DNA from: Luteibacter pinisoli | GTDB lineage: Bacteria > Pseudomonadota > Gammaproteobacteria > Xanthomonadales > Rhodanobacteraceae | Assembly (NCBI RefSeq): GCF_006385595.1 | Contig: NZ_CP041046.1 | Coordinates: forward strand, 3,913,501 to 3,977,500 | Direction: 5' to 3' | DNA: 64,000 nucleotides | In this document: piece by piece, positions 1 to 8,904 of the stretch | How positions within the stretch are numbered: the stretch's first letter is position 1 | How the letters are laid out: each line of letters begins with the position of its first letter | Notes under the pieces: generated by a model | What the model saw: the letters and a program-made list of their open reading frames with translations, nothing else | What the model was told of the DNA's origin: nothing | The model's database searches: none | Made by a program: the position numbers and the translations under genes

Positions 1-236
1 ACTGCTGGCATGCGGGGTTCCCCTTGGTGTGAGGGGATCATACGAGGGATGGGGATGGGGCGTTTGATCGTTCTTGCGGGGGGAGGACGTCTGAATCGAC
101 GAAATCTTCCTGGCTAAACTTCGCAGTGCATCCTCACGAAACAGACAGACCGGACTGCAAGCCTATTCTTCAGCCGCGATTCCGAATATTCTCAACTGAA
201 TAGAAACTATTTTCGGCCTAGTTGGGGACGGCTGAC
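1..236. other. Left-edge non-coding stretch upstream of the EVE/HNH gene
   Basis: No convincing gene or RNA is seen here. It is more AT-rich towards its right end, just before the HNH gene, and probably holds that gene's promoter. Whether it also contains the end of a gene lying to the left cannot be told from the window. Confidence 0.4.
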
Positions 237-1139
237 ATGGCGTATTGGTGGGTTAATCACGGCCAATCTTGGAAGCATGAGACCGCCTTGAACATGCTTT
301 GGTCGCCGAAGACGCGAAGTAACCACGGAAAGCATCAGCCATACATCAACATGACCCGGGCGACGCCGGGTGATGTCGTCTTTTCGTTCGCCGATACCTG
401 TATTTCCTTCGTTGGCGTCGTAGATCAGGCGGCGTCGAGTTACATCAAGCCGTCATATGCCAAAGACGCGAACTGGGCTGACGACGGATGGCTTCTACCG
501 GTGACGTTCTCGCGCATCCGTCAAGCATTCAGGCCAAGAGAGCACATGGACTTGATTCGCGACGACTTGCCCAAGCAAGGCCCGTCTCCGCTCCAGGCGA
601 ATGGTGACGGCACGATGAATTATCTAAGTGAGATATCGAGCTCACTCGCGTTCAAACTGCTTCGTCTCGGCAGTACAGCGGAGCCGTCGCGACCAAGTGT
701 GCTCGAGGCCGCAGGACTCGCTGATGACGAAGCGGAACTAGCGAAAGATGCATCCATTCCCGAGACTGAGCGAATACAGATCCTGCGCTCTCGCGTGGGT
801 CAGGGCGTCTTTCGTTCGAGAGTCGCGTCAATTGATCCTATCTGCCGCGTCACGAACGTCGCCGACCCGAAGTTGCTTCGAGCGAGCCACATAAAGCCGT
901 GGAGGGATGCGACTAACTACGAGCGCCTCGACGGATTCAACGGCCTTATGCTGGCGCCCCACATCGACCATTTATTCGATAAGCACCTAATATCGTTTAG
1001 CCGCGAGGGAATGCTTCTAGTTTCTAAGCGGCTCTCGAAGGATGTTCGGTCGAAATGGAATCTTTACCTTGCAACTGCTCCCCGCCAACTTTCAGAACAG
1101 CAAGAGCATTACATGAGTGAACACCGCCGCAAAATCTAA
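237..1139 (+). CDS. EVE-like/HNH endonuclease, putative modification-dependent restriction enzyme
   Basis: 300 aa. The N-terminal half (about residues 1-125) starts MAYWWVNHGQSW and carries a GDVVFSFAD stretch, which resembles the EVE/PUA-like fold that reads modified bases in DNA. The C-terminal third has an HNH nuclease pattern: ASHIKPW, then NGLMLAPHIDHLFD, the arrangement of HNH_2-type enzymes. EVE-HNH fusions are known type IV-like enzymes that cut DNA carrying modified cytosine, so defence against modified phage DNA is the likely role. I chose the ATG at 237, which has GGGGA about 8 bases upstream, over a TTG at 222. The gene lies in the AT-richer left section next to a type I restriction operon, which suggests a small acquired defence cluster. 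The nuclease half is secure; the EVE assignment is by pattern only. Confidence 0.75.
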   Translation: MAYWWVNHGQSWKHETALNMLWSPKTRSNHGKHQPYINMTRATPGDVVFSFADTCISFVGVVDQAASSYIKPSYAKDANWADDGWLLPVTFSRIRQAFRPREHMDLIRDDLPKQGPSPLQANGDGTMNYLSEISSSLAFKLLRLGSTAEPSRPSVLEAAGLADDEAELAKDASIPETERIQILRSRVGQGVFRSRVASIDPICRVTNVADPKLLRASHIKPWRDATNYERLDGFNGLMLAPHIDHLFDKHLISFSREGMLLVSKRLSKDVRSKWNLYLATAPRQLSEQQEHYMSEHRRKI

Positions 1140-1225
1140 GCCGATTCCACGCCAGCTATCAGTGGAGAGGCACGTGCAAAGTCGAGTTCCCCGGGAATAG
1201 TCAGGCCTCGAACGCGTCAGCCTGA

Positions 1226-1564
1226 TTTCCGAGGAACGGTGGCCTGATTACATCCAGAACGTGCTCTGCCACGATAGATTCTCGGCTTGATGAAGCGATC
1301 CTCGATGCAAATCACCTATTGCCCCTGTCGAGTCGAGGCCCAGCGAAGACCCGACTGCAAGACGCCGCCCTTCTCTGCGTCAAATGCCACAAGATAATCC
1401 ATCGTCTCTCAGCAGTGTCGGGAAAGTGGGCGAACGTCTACGACGTACAGACCTCTATCAAATGCGCGCAAGCGTCTTCGGCTAACGGCATACTCCTCCG
1501 TAATGCCAGCTACTTAGCGCGCACCCAACGCTTCGTAGCCCGCGCTGGCAATCAAGATCACTAA
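1226..1564 (+). pseudogene. Degenerate HNH endonuclease remnant (C-terminal part)
   Basis: The frame ending at 1564 reads LDANHLLPLSSRG, then LLCVKCHKIIH: the H-x-x-PLS, CxxCH and IIH pattern of an HNH nuclease C-terminus. It lacks the upstream Cys pair and any credible start with a ribosome site, and the frame is closed by a TGA at 1223. An adjacent frame upstream (about 1236-1290) also reads like protein (RWPDYIQNVL) and then stops, which fits a frameshifted older gene. It could instead be a short expressed HNH protein from the TTG at 1319, but that would lack part of the metal-binding fold. I regard it as decayed. Confidence 0.5.
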
Positions 1565-1650
1565 TGCGCATTGCGAAGGCAAAGTCCCGACATGCCTTGC
1601 TCCAGCAGGCTAAAGAATTACCCCAAAGGCTGCCTCCAGGTGAGGTAGAA

Positions 1651-1672
1651 TGCAGTACATTTGCAGTACATC
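1651..1672 (+). promoter_or_regulatory. Tandem 11-bp repeat, candidate operator of the RHH gene
   Basis: The motif TGCAGTACAT occurs twice in a row, starting at 1651 and 1663, one T apart, ending 11 bases before the ATG of the small ribbon-helix-helix gene. Direct repeats one helical turn apart upstream of such a gene are a common arrangement for autoregulation by dimers of RHH repressors. The repeats are seen directly; the binding protein is inferred. Confidence 0.5.
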
Positions 1673-1682
1673 AGGGGCCGCC

Positions 1683-1874
1683 ATGGCACGATATAAAGAT
1701 GAGACGCTTTCGATTAGGACATCTGCGCACATTAAGGCCCTCCTACGCATGGCCGCGGAGCGCGAACGACGCTCAGTTGCGTCAATGGTGGAGGCCTTAG
1801 TTGTGGCGTACGCCCAATTTCACCGACTGGAACCGGGCAAGACGAGCGACGACGCTGGAGCCGATGCGAGTTAA
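1683..1874 (+). CDS. Small ribbon-helix-helix (CopG/Arc-like) DNA-binding protein
   Basis: 63 aa. The sequence reads as a short strand (DETLSIRTS) followed by two helices (AHIKALLRMAAERE, RSVASMVEALVVAYAQ), the layout of RHH repressors and RHH antitoxins. The ATG at 1683 is preferred to one at 1650 because the longer start would run through the tandem TGCAGTACAT repeats, which look like an operator. It lies 95 bases upstream of hsdR on the same strand, so it may control itself and possibly the restriction operon. No toxin partner is visible beside it. Similar small RHH proteins are common on integrative elements. Confidence 0.6.
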   Translation: MARYKDETLSIRTSAHIKALLRMAAERERRSVASMVEALVVAYAQFHRLEPGKTSDDAGADAS

Positions 1875-1969
1875 TCGCCGACGCCGGACTTCGGACAGCG
1901 TACACGCCACCCCAACCGGATCGAAGTGCACCCGCACAAGAACCAGTAAGTTCTCTTCAGGATCGCGTC

Positions 1970-4942
1970 ATGACAGTAGTGGAAAGCCATATCGAACACG
2001 AACTCATCGAGAGGCTGGTCGATCTTAAGTACACGCACCGCCCCGACATCAGAGATCGACTGGGCCTGGAAAAAAACTTTCGCGAAAAATTCGAAGATCT
2101 CAATCGCGTTCGCCTGACGGACGGTGAGTTTCAACGATTGCTTGACAGCATCACGACGCCTGACGTCTTCGCGGCCGCTCAGTCGTTGCGAAATATCAAC
2201 GCGTTCGAGCGAGACGACGGAACGCCGCTCAATTACACCTTGGTCAACATTCGAGATTGGTGCAAGAACATTTTCGAAGTGATTAGCCAACTAAGAGTCA
2301 ACACGGATCACAGTCATCACCGATACGACCTAATCATTCTGATCAACGGTGTTCCCGTTGCACAAATCGAGCTCAAGAATCTGAAGGTCAGCCCCCGCCG
2401 CGCAATGCAGCAAATCATCGATTACAAGAATGACGCTGGTAATGGCTATTCGCGGACGCTACTTTGCTTCGTTCAACTCTACATCGTTAGCAACAGAACT
2501 CACACTTGGTACTTCGCGAATAACAACGAGCGTCACTTCGAATTTAATGCTGATGAACGCTTCCTTCCGGCATATGAATTCGCACGGGAGGATAACTCCA
2601 AGGTCACCCGTCTTGATCACTTCGCCGAGACCTTTCTGGCGAAATGCGCACTTGGTGAATTGATAAGTCGGTATATGGTTCTCGTAGCGAGCGAGCAGAA
2701 GCTCCTTATCATGCGCCCGTACCAAATGTACGCGGTTAAGGCGATCCTGGACTGCATCAAACAAAGGTGCGGAAATGGCTACGTGTGGCACACCACTGGA
2801 AGTGGCAAGACGCTTACATCGTTTCGTGCATCGACATTACTGAAGGATGATCCGACTGTCGCGAAGTGCCTGTTCGTAGTAGATCGCAAGGATCTCGATC
2901 GCCAAACCCGCGAGGAATTCAATCGCTTCCAAGAAGGGTGCGTTGAAGAGAATACCAACACGGAAGCGTTGGTTCGCCGGCTGCTATCGGAAGACTATGC
3001 CGACAAGGTCATCGTGACAACGATACAAAAGCTCAGCCTTGCGCTGAGCGGCACGAGCAAGAAGAAATACGGTGAGCGGCTTTCGCGTATGAAGAAGAGC
3101 CGCATGGTGTTCATCTTCGACGAATGTCACCGCTCGCAGTTCGGCGAGAATCATAAATCGATCAAAGAATTCTTCACAAACGCTCAACTATTCGGATTTA
3201 CCGGAACACCGATTTTTGAACAGAACGCATCAAGTCAGCAGATTTCAGGTCAGGAGGCTTCACTTCGGACTACCAAGGACCTGTTCCATCGCTGCCTTCA
3301 TCAGTACACAATCACGCACGCAATTGAAGACAGAAATGTCTTGAAGTTTCACGTTGATTACTTCAAGCCTGCGGGGACAACCGTTCCTGCGGGTAGCGGA
3401 GGCGTGCCAAAGAAAAAGATAGTTGACGCGATAATTGAGAAGCACGATTCGGCCACGAACGCTCGGCGCTTCAACGCTATCCTCGCGACATCAAGCATAA
3501 ATGATGCAATCGCTTACTATGAGCTCTTTAAGGAAGTTCAATCGCGGAGGGAAGAGAGCGCCGAAATTCCCCGGAAGCTGAACATTGCATGTGTATTCTC
3601 GCCGCCCGCAGAAGGCAATCGAGATGTACTGCAGATCCAAGAGGATCTTCCTCAGGAGCGGGAAGACAATAGCCAGGAGCCGGAGCTAAAAAAGGCAGCA
3701 CTGAACGCGATCCTTAACGATTACAACGAGGCATACGGCACCGCCCATAGTCTTGGAGAGTTCGATTCATATCTGCAAGACGTACAGAAGCGAATCAAGG
3801 ATCAGCAGTTCCTTGGCTCCGGCTTCAGTCACGCTGACAACATCGACATAACTATCGTCGTAGACATGCTTCTGACTGGTTTCGATTCCAAGTATCTGAA
3901 CACCCTCTACGTGGACAAGAAGCTAAGACATCACGGCCTGATACAGGCTTTCTCACGCACAAATCGCGTCCTGAATGACAGCAAGCCCTATGGGAATATT
4001 CTTGACTTTCGGCAACAAGAGTCGGCCGTCGAAGATGCCATTACCTTGTTTTCCGGAGAGAAGAACGACAGTGCCCGCGAGATATGGCTTGTTGAATCTG
4101 CGCCCGCGGTTATTGCAGCCTTCGAGGAAGCCGTCGGGCACCTGGCCATCTTCATGGAGTCGCAGGGCCTCAGATGCGTTCCCGACGATGTCGCGAACCT
4201 CCACGGGGACACCGCGCGCAGCCAGTTCATTAGCGTTTTCAAAGAGGTGCAGCGCCTAGCCACTCGACTCGAGCAATATACTGACCTGACGTCCGAGCAG
4301 AAATCGCAGATCCAAGATATAGCGAATTCAGAACGACTCCATGAATTCCGAAGTGCATATATCGAGACCGCACACCGTCTCGGTGAAGCGCGTTCACATC
4401 GTGAATCACAGGGCGATGAGGAATTACAGTCGCTTGACTTTGAACTGGTACTGTTTGCTTCGAGCATCATAGATTACGACTACATTATGAGCCTTATATC
4501 GCGCATGACCCTGCAAGCGCCGGGAAAGCTCACGCTCGATCGACATCAGCTGATCAGCCTAATCCAATCAGACGCTAAGTTCATCGATGAGCGGAATGAA
4601 ATCGCCGAATATATTCGGTCACTCCCGGTCGGCCGAGCTCTTGGTGAGAGTGAAATTCGCGCTGACTATCAGCGATTCAAGGACCGAAAGAAGGATGAAG
4701 CAATAGAGGATCTTGCGATCAAGCACCAGCTCGAGCCAGGACGAGTTCACACCTTCGTCGAAGAAATACTTCGTCGCCACATCTTTGACGGAGAGGCCCT
4801 CAGCGACCTCATGGTTCCACTCGGACTCGCCTGGAAGGCCCGCATTCAGAAGGAGCTTGCCTTTATGCATGACCTGACGCCGCTACTTGAGCGCCTTTCG
4901 CCAGGTCACGACATCTCTGGCTTGGACGTTTATGAGCACTAA
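1970..4942 (+). CDS. hsdR: Type I restriction enzyme R subunit (HsdR)
   Basis: 990 aa, normal for HsdR, the motor and nuclease subunit of type I restriction complexes. Seen in order: an N-terminal PD-(D/E)xK nuclease (RYDLIILINGVPVAQIELK, about residues 117-135), with an RAMQQIIDY element after it; a superfamily 2 helicase with Walker A HTTGSGKT (about 275), DECH box (about 383) and GFTGTP (about 408); and a late helicase motif LIQAFSRTNRV (about 655). All catalytic motifs are intact. The start ATG has AGGA upstream. hsdS begins inside its last codons. First gene of hsdR-hsdS-ATPase-hsdM; codon use is less GC-rich than in the core genes to the right, consistent with transfer. Confidence 0.95.
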   Translation: MTVVESHIEHELIERLVDLKYTHRPDIRDRLGLEKNFREKFEDLNRVRLTDGEFQRLLDSITTPDVFAAAQSLRNINAFERDDGTPLNYTLVNIRDWCKNIFEVISQLRVNTDHSHHRYDLIILINGVPVAQIELKNLKVSPRRAMQQIIDYKNDAGNGYSRTLLCFVQLYIVSNRTHTWYFANNNERHFEFNADERFLPAYEFAREDNSKVTRLDHFAETFLAKCALGELISRYMVLVASEQKLLIMRPYQMYAVKAILDCIKQRCGNGYVWHTTGSGKTLTSFRASTLLKDDPTVAKCLFVVDRKDLDRQTREEFNRFQEGCVEENTNTEALVRRLLSEDYADKVIVTTIQKLSLALSGTSKKKYGERLSRMKKSRMVFIFDECHRSQFGENHKSIKEFFTNAQLFGFTGTPIFEQNASSQQISGQEASLRTTKDLFHRCLHQYTITHAIEDRNVLKFHVDYFKPAGTTVPAGSGGVPKKKIVDAIIEKHDSATNARRFNAILATSSINDAIAYYELFKEVQSRREESAEIPRKLNIACVFSPPAEGNRDVLQIQEDLPQEREDNSQEPELKKAALNAILNDYNEAYGTAHSLGEFDSYLQDVQKRIKDQQFLGSGFSHADNIDITIVVDMLLTGFDSKYLNTLYVDKKLRHHGLIQAFSRTNRVLNDSKPYGNILDFRQQESAVEDAITLFSGEKNDSAREIWLVESAPAVIAAFEEAVGHLAIFMESQGLRCVPDDVANLHGDTARSQFISVFKEVQRLATRLEQYTDLTSEQKSQIQDIANSERLHEFRSAYIETAHRLGEARSHRESQGDEELQSLDFELVLFASSIIDYDYIMSLISRMTLQAPGKLTLDRHQLISLIQSDAKFIDERNEIAEYIRSLPVGRALGESEIRADYQRFKDRKKDEAIEDLAIKHQLEPGRVHTFVEEILRRHIFDGEALSDLMVPLGLAWKARIQKELAFMHDLTPLLERLSPGHDISGLDVYEH

Positions 4943-6215
4943 GAAGCGCAGCTCTATGACCAATCTACAGCGCGAAGCTGAAGCGATTGCCCCACGACTT
5001 CGCTTCCCCGAATTCAGATCCCGAAAGGCCTGGGACCTCCCCAGTCTGGCAGAAATCTCGTCACCCGTTGAACGTCGCGTGGGAACAGCGGCGCTCACGC
5101 CTGTAAGCATTTCCGCGGGCGTCGGATTTGTGGCGCAAGCCGAGAAGTTTGGGCGCGACATCTCCGGCAATCAGTACCGACTGTACACCCGAATCGGACG
5201 AGGGGACTTCGTGTACAACAAGGGCAACTCACTGAAGTTCCCGCAAGGATGTATATACGAATGGCGAGGGAACGATGAGGCAGCCGCCCCTAATGTTTTT
5301 ATTTGCTTCCGGTTCAAACAAGGCAATGAGAACGCGTTCTTCCGCCATTCCTTCGAACTCAATGTGCATGGCCACCAGCTCAAACCTCAGATCACAAGTG
5401 GCGCCCGGAGCAATGGCCTTCTAAATATAACGAAGGGCACTTTCTTCGGCGTTCGTATGCCCCGACCCGAGCCAGATGAGCAGCGAAAGATTGCCTCTTT
5501 TTTAGACAGTGCGGACTCACTCATCTCATCCGCCACACGGAAACTCTCGGCACTCGAGTCTCACAAGGTGGGCTTGATCAGTCTGCTATTCCCGTCCGAT
5601 GACTCACAACCTCCAACCATACGATTCCCGGAATTCGCGCGCACGCGTCGGTGGAGAGTAAGGCAGGCAGGAACCCTCTTCCACAACAGGTCCGAGCGCG
5701 GCAACAGCGATCTTCCAATTTACTCGGTAACCGTCAATGACGGAATGGTGCCGCGAGCGTCTCTCGAGCGTCGAGTTGACGACGCTTCCGACCCGGGAGT
5801 GAACAAAAAGGTCAATGCCGGCGATATCGCTTATAACATGATGCGCATGTGGCAGGGCGCCCTCGGGGTAGCGCCTGAGGAATGCATGGTCAGTCCGGCT
5901 TACGTTGTACTTACACCGCAAGCGGACGTCCTGTCCCAGTACTATTACTACTACTTCAAAATGCCGCGGAGCCTTCGTCTCTTGGCATCTCACTCTCGAG
6001 GCTTGACCTCCGATAGACTGCGGCTCTATTTTCAGGACTTTTCACGCATATCCTTGCCCCACCCTGCAATGCCGGAGCAGGAAAAGATTGCTCGATGCCT
6101 ACTCTCTCTCGATGAGCTGATATCGACGCAATCAAGGATGATCGATGCCCTCAAGCGATATAAAACGGGTCTGATGCAGAAAGTTTTATGCGAGCACGTC
6201 GAGGATGCGGAGTGA
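4932..6215 (+). CDS. hsdS: Type I restriction-modification specificity subunit (HsdS)
   Basis: 427 aa. Specificity subunit that selects the bipartite DNA target for the HsdM/HsdR complex. It has the two-fold repeat expected for HsdS: each half starts near a RFPEF element (residues about 20 and 235) and ends in a conserved helix, PDEQRKIASFLDSADSLI in the first half and PEQEKIARCLLSLDELI in the second, so two complete target recognition domains are present. I use the ATG at 4932, which overlaps the end of hsdR by 11 bases; ATG at 4956 is possible. The stop overlaps the next gene in a GTGA junction. The target sequence cannot be predicted from this reading. Confidence 0.92.
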   Translation: MSTKKRSSMTNLQREAEAIAPRLRFPEFRSRKAWDLPSLAEISSPVERRVGTAALTPVSISAGVGFVAQAEKFGRDISGNQYRLYTRIGRGDFVYNKGNSLKFPQGCIYEWRGNDEAAAPNVFICFRFKQGNENAFFRHSFELNVHGHQLKPQITSGARSNGLLNITKGTFFGVRMPRPEPDEQRKIASFLDSADSLISSATRKLSALESHKVGLISLLFPSDDSQPPTIRFPEFARTRRWRVRQAGTLFHNRSERGNSDLPIYSVTVNDGMVPRASLERRVDDASDPGVNKKVNAGDIAYNMMRMWQGALGVAPEECMVSPAYVVLTPQADVLSQYYYYYFKMPRSLRLLASHSRGLTSDRLRLYFQDFSRISLPHPAMPEQEKIARCLLSLDELISTQSRMIDALKRYKTGLMQKVLCEHVEDAE

Positions 6216-7300
6216 GCATCTATAGGTACGGTTCAATCAGACGACTTGTTCAGCGAATCCGCGACGACTTGAATGGCGGCGCTCAGAATTTCGTTCTCCT
6301 TTACGCATTCAATGGAACAGGGAAGACGCGACTTTCGATGGAATTCAAGGATGCCGGGAAGCGTAAGAACAGGGGCCGCCCCGATACGCTTTACTTCAAC
6401 GCGTTCACCGAGGACCTTTTTTCCTGGGACAATGACCTAGCTAATGACAGCCAACGAGTGTTGCGCTTAAATTCCGCATCACGATTTTTTGCTGGCATCA
6501 GAGAGTTGGCTCTCGAAGAAAACATTCAAGCATACCTCGGCCGCTACACTGACTTCGACTTCAACGTTGATTACGAGCGATGGCTCATAACATTCAGCAA
6601 GGCAGAAAGCGACCACATCAAGGTTTCTCGCGGCGAGGAAAATATCTTCATATGGTGCTTGTTCATGGCTATATGCGAACGCGTTATTGACGGGCACCCG
6701 TCATATGGATGGGTCAAGTATCTTTACATCGACGACCCAATTTCGTCGCTCGACGACAACAACGCAATCGCGGTTGCAAGCGACCTTGCTCGGCTATTAC
6801 GCAAAGGAGTAAATAGCCTTAAGGTCGTGATCTCATCGCATCATGCCCTGTTTTTTAACGTCGTCTGCAACGAACTGAAGCGTGAGGTGCATAAGCGCTA
6901 CTTTCTTCATCGCACGCGCCCAAATGGACAGTACACGCTTAGAGCAACGAACGACACGCCATTCTTCCATCACGTTGCGATGCTTAGTGAGATCCAACAT
7001 GCCGCAGAGTCAGGTGACTTTTACACGTATCACTTCAATATGCTCCGTAGCATTCTCGAAAAAACCGCGACCTTCTTTGGGCACGATGATTTTTCTGCGT
7101 GCATTCACGGTGTAGAAGACGAAATCCTCTATGCTCGCGCCTTAAATCTACTAAGCCATGGGCAGTATGCGATATATGAGCCGCGCGAGATGGTCGAAGA
7201 CACCAAAGCACTCTTTCGTCAAATTTTAGATTCGTTTCAAGCACGCTATCAATTCGCCCTACCTAACCTCGCGACGGCGCAAAACGGAAATACGGCATGA
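6212..7300 (+). CDS. ABC-type ATPase, candidate PrrC-like anticodon nuclease inside the hsd operon
   Basis: 362 aa from the GTG at 6212, which overlaps the hsdS stop as GTGA; an ATG at 6188 would add 8 residues. Seen: Walker A FNGTGKTR (about residue 33), an ABC-signature-like VSRGEEN (about 138), and Walker B LYIDDPISSLDDNN (about 172). The C-terminal part has R279-x3-E283 and, in LLSHG, H316. PrrC, the phage-activated tRNA-Lys anticodon nuclease that sits inside type Ic hsd loci, uses an Arg-Glu-His triad with R-to-E 4 and R-to-H 36 residues (recalled as R320/E324/H356); here the gaps are 4 and 37. No long coiled coil is present, unlike RloC. Related AAA_13-type proteins share parts of this motif, so nuclease activity is an inference; ATPase identity is firm. 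Confidence 0.7.
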   Translation: MSIYRYGSIRRLVQRIRDDLNGGAQNFVLLYAFNGTGKTRLSMEFKDAGKRKNRGRPDTLYFNAFTEDLFSWDNDLANDSQRVLRLNSASRFFAGIRELALEENIQAYLGRYTDFDFNVDYERWLITFSKAESDHIKVSRGEENIFIWCLFMAICERVIDGHPSYGWVKYLYIDDPISSLDDNNAIAVASDLARLLRKGVNSLKVVISSHHALFFNVVCNELKREVHKRYFLHRTRPNGQYTLRATNDTPFFHHVAMLSEIQHAAESGDFYTYHFNMLRSILEKTATFFGHDDFSACIHGVEDEILYARALNLLSHGQYAIYEPREMVEDTKALFRQILDSFQARYQFALPNLATAQNGNTA

Positions 7301-8904
7301 CCGACCTCGAAAAGCAGAAACTCGGAAGAACACTCTGGTCTATAGCAGATCAGCTTCGTGGGGCGATGAATGCCGATGACTTCCGCGACTATATGCTCGC
7401 CTTCCTATTTCTTCGCTACTTGTCGGATAACTATGAGGCCGCGGCGAAGAAAGAACTTGGGCCCGATTACCCTAGCATCGGAGGCGAAGATCGGCAGGCC
7501 GCCCTAGCGGCTTGGTATGCCTCAAATTCATCCGATACCTTGGAATTCGAGAAGCAGATGCGCCGAAAGGTGCACTACGTAATACGGCCCGACTACCTCT
7601 GGTCGCACATCGCAGAGCTGGCTCGCACTCAGGACCCCGAGCTCCTCCGCACACTCCAGAGCGGGCTTAACTACATCGAGAATGAATCGTTCGCGAGTAC
7701 GTTTCGCGGACTATTTTCAGAAATTAATCTTGCATCCGAGAAACTTGGCAAAGGGTACTCAGACCGAAATGCTCGACTGTGCAAGATCATCAGCGAGATT
7801 GCTAAGGGGCTAACGCAGTTCTCTACCGATACCGATACCCTTGGGGACGCGTACGAATACCTGATCGGTCAGTTCGCGGCGGGGAGTGGAAAGAAGGCCG
7901 GAGAATTCTATACACCGCAACCAATCTCAACGATCCTGTCTGCGATAGTCACGCTTGACAGTCAAGATCCTGCAACCGGGTTGCGCTCGCACCTCGATAG
8001 CGTGATGGATTTCGCCTGCGGGTCCGGATCTCTGCTTTTGAACGTGCGCCATCGCATGGGATCGCATGGTATCGGAAAAATATACGGACAAGAAAAAAAT
8101 ATAACGACGTACAATCTTGCGCGAATGAATATGCTTTTGCACGGCGTGAAAGACTCGGAGTTCGAGATCTTTCACGGGGACACCCTTTTGAACGATTGGG
8201 ATGCACTGCGCGAGACAAATCCAGCAAAGATGCCGCGTTTCGACGCAGTAGTGGCCAACCCTCCCTTTAGCTATAGATGGGATCCTTCGGAGTCGCTTGC
8301 TGACGATGTGCGATTCAAGAATTACGGCGTTGCGCCGAAGTCTGCCGCGGATTTCGCCTTCTTATTGCATGGATTTCATTTTCTAAAGCAGGATGGCGTG
8401 ATGGCGATCATCCTCCCTCACGGCGTCTTATTCCGTGGTGGTGCTGAGGCGCGCATTCGAAGCAAGCTATTAAGCGATGGTCACATCGACACTGTGATCA
8501 CTCTACCAAGCAATCTTTTCTTTTCGACTGGCATACCGGTCTGCATCCTGGTGCTCAAGAAGTGCAAGAAGCCGGATGATATTCTTTTCATCAATGCTTC
8601 TGAGCAGTTCGACAAGGGGAAAAAGCAGAACCGAATTCTTTCAGAACACATTGAGAAAATTGTAGACGCGTATCAGCATCGCCGCGAAGAGCCACGCTTC
8701 TCGCGCCGAGTAACCATGGATGAGATCGAAAGAAACGACTTCAACCTCAACATCTCGCGATACGTGAGTACGTCTGAAATTGAGGAAGAGGTGGATTTAG
8801 ATCTTGTCCACCGCGAGTTGATGTCACTCGCCGGGACGATAGCCACCGCTACCGAGGCGCACAACCAGTTCCTCAAAGAGCTTGGCCTTCCCGCGATACC
8901 CTGA
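7297..8904 (+). CDS. hsdM: Type I restriction-modification methyltransferase subunit (HsdM)
   Basis: 535 aa, usual length. N6-adenine DNA methyltransferase subunit that protects host DNA and completes the HsdM2S core. An N-terminal helical HsdM domain is followed by GEFYTPQPI (about residue 205), SAM-binding motif I DFACGSGSLL (about 236) and catalytic motif IV ANPPF (about 319); all are intact. It starts with an ATGA overlap with the ATPase gene. The gene order R-S-X-M with M last is less common than M-S-R. No terminator with a T-run is seen after it; a long hairpin lies at 9053-9089. Confidence 0.95.
   Translation: MTDLEKQKLGRTLWSIADQLRGAMNADDFRDYMLAFLFLRYLSDNYEAAAKKELGPDYPSIGGEDRQAALAAWYASNSSDTLEFEKQMRRKVHYVIRPDYLWSHIAELARTQDPELLRTLQSGLNYIENESFASTFRGLFSEINLASEKLGKGYSDRNARLCKIISEIAKGLTQFSTDTDTLGDAYEYLIGQFAAGSGKKAGEFYTPQPISTILSAIVTLDSQDPATGLRSHLDSVMDFACGSGSLLLNVRHRMGSHGIGKIYGQEKNITTYNLARMNMLLHGVKDSEFEIFHGDTLLNDWDALRETNPAKMPRFDAVVANPPFSYRWDPSESLADDVRFKNYGVAPKSAADFAFLLHGFHFLKQDGVMAIILPHGVLFRGGAEARIRSKLLSDGHIDTVITLPSNLFFSTGIPVCILVLKKCKKPDDILFINASEQFDKGKKQNRILSEHIEKIVDAYQHRREEPRFSRRVTMDEIERNDFNLNISRYVSTSEIEEEVDLDLVHRELMSLAGTIATATEAHNQFLKELGLPAIP

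Noticed and set aside
1564..1800. 78-codon plus-strand frame between the HNH remnant and hsdR
   Set aside because: It overlaps the better-supported RHH gene in another frame, runs through the repeat pair and has no family features.
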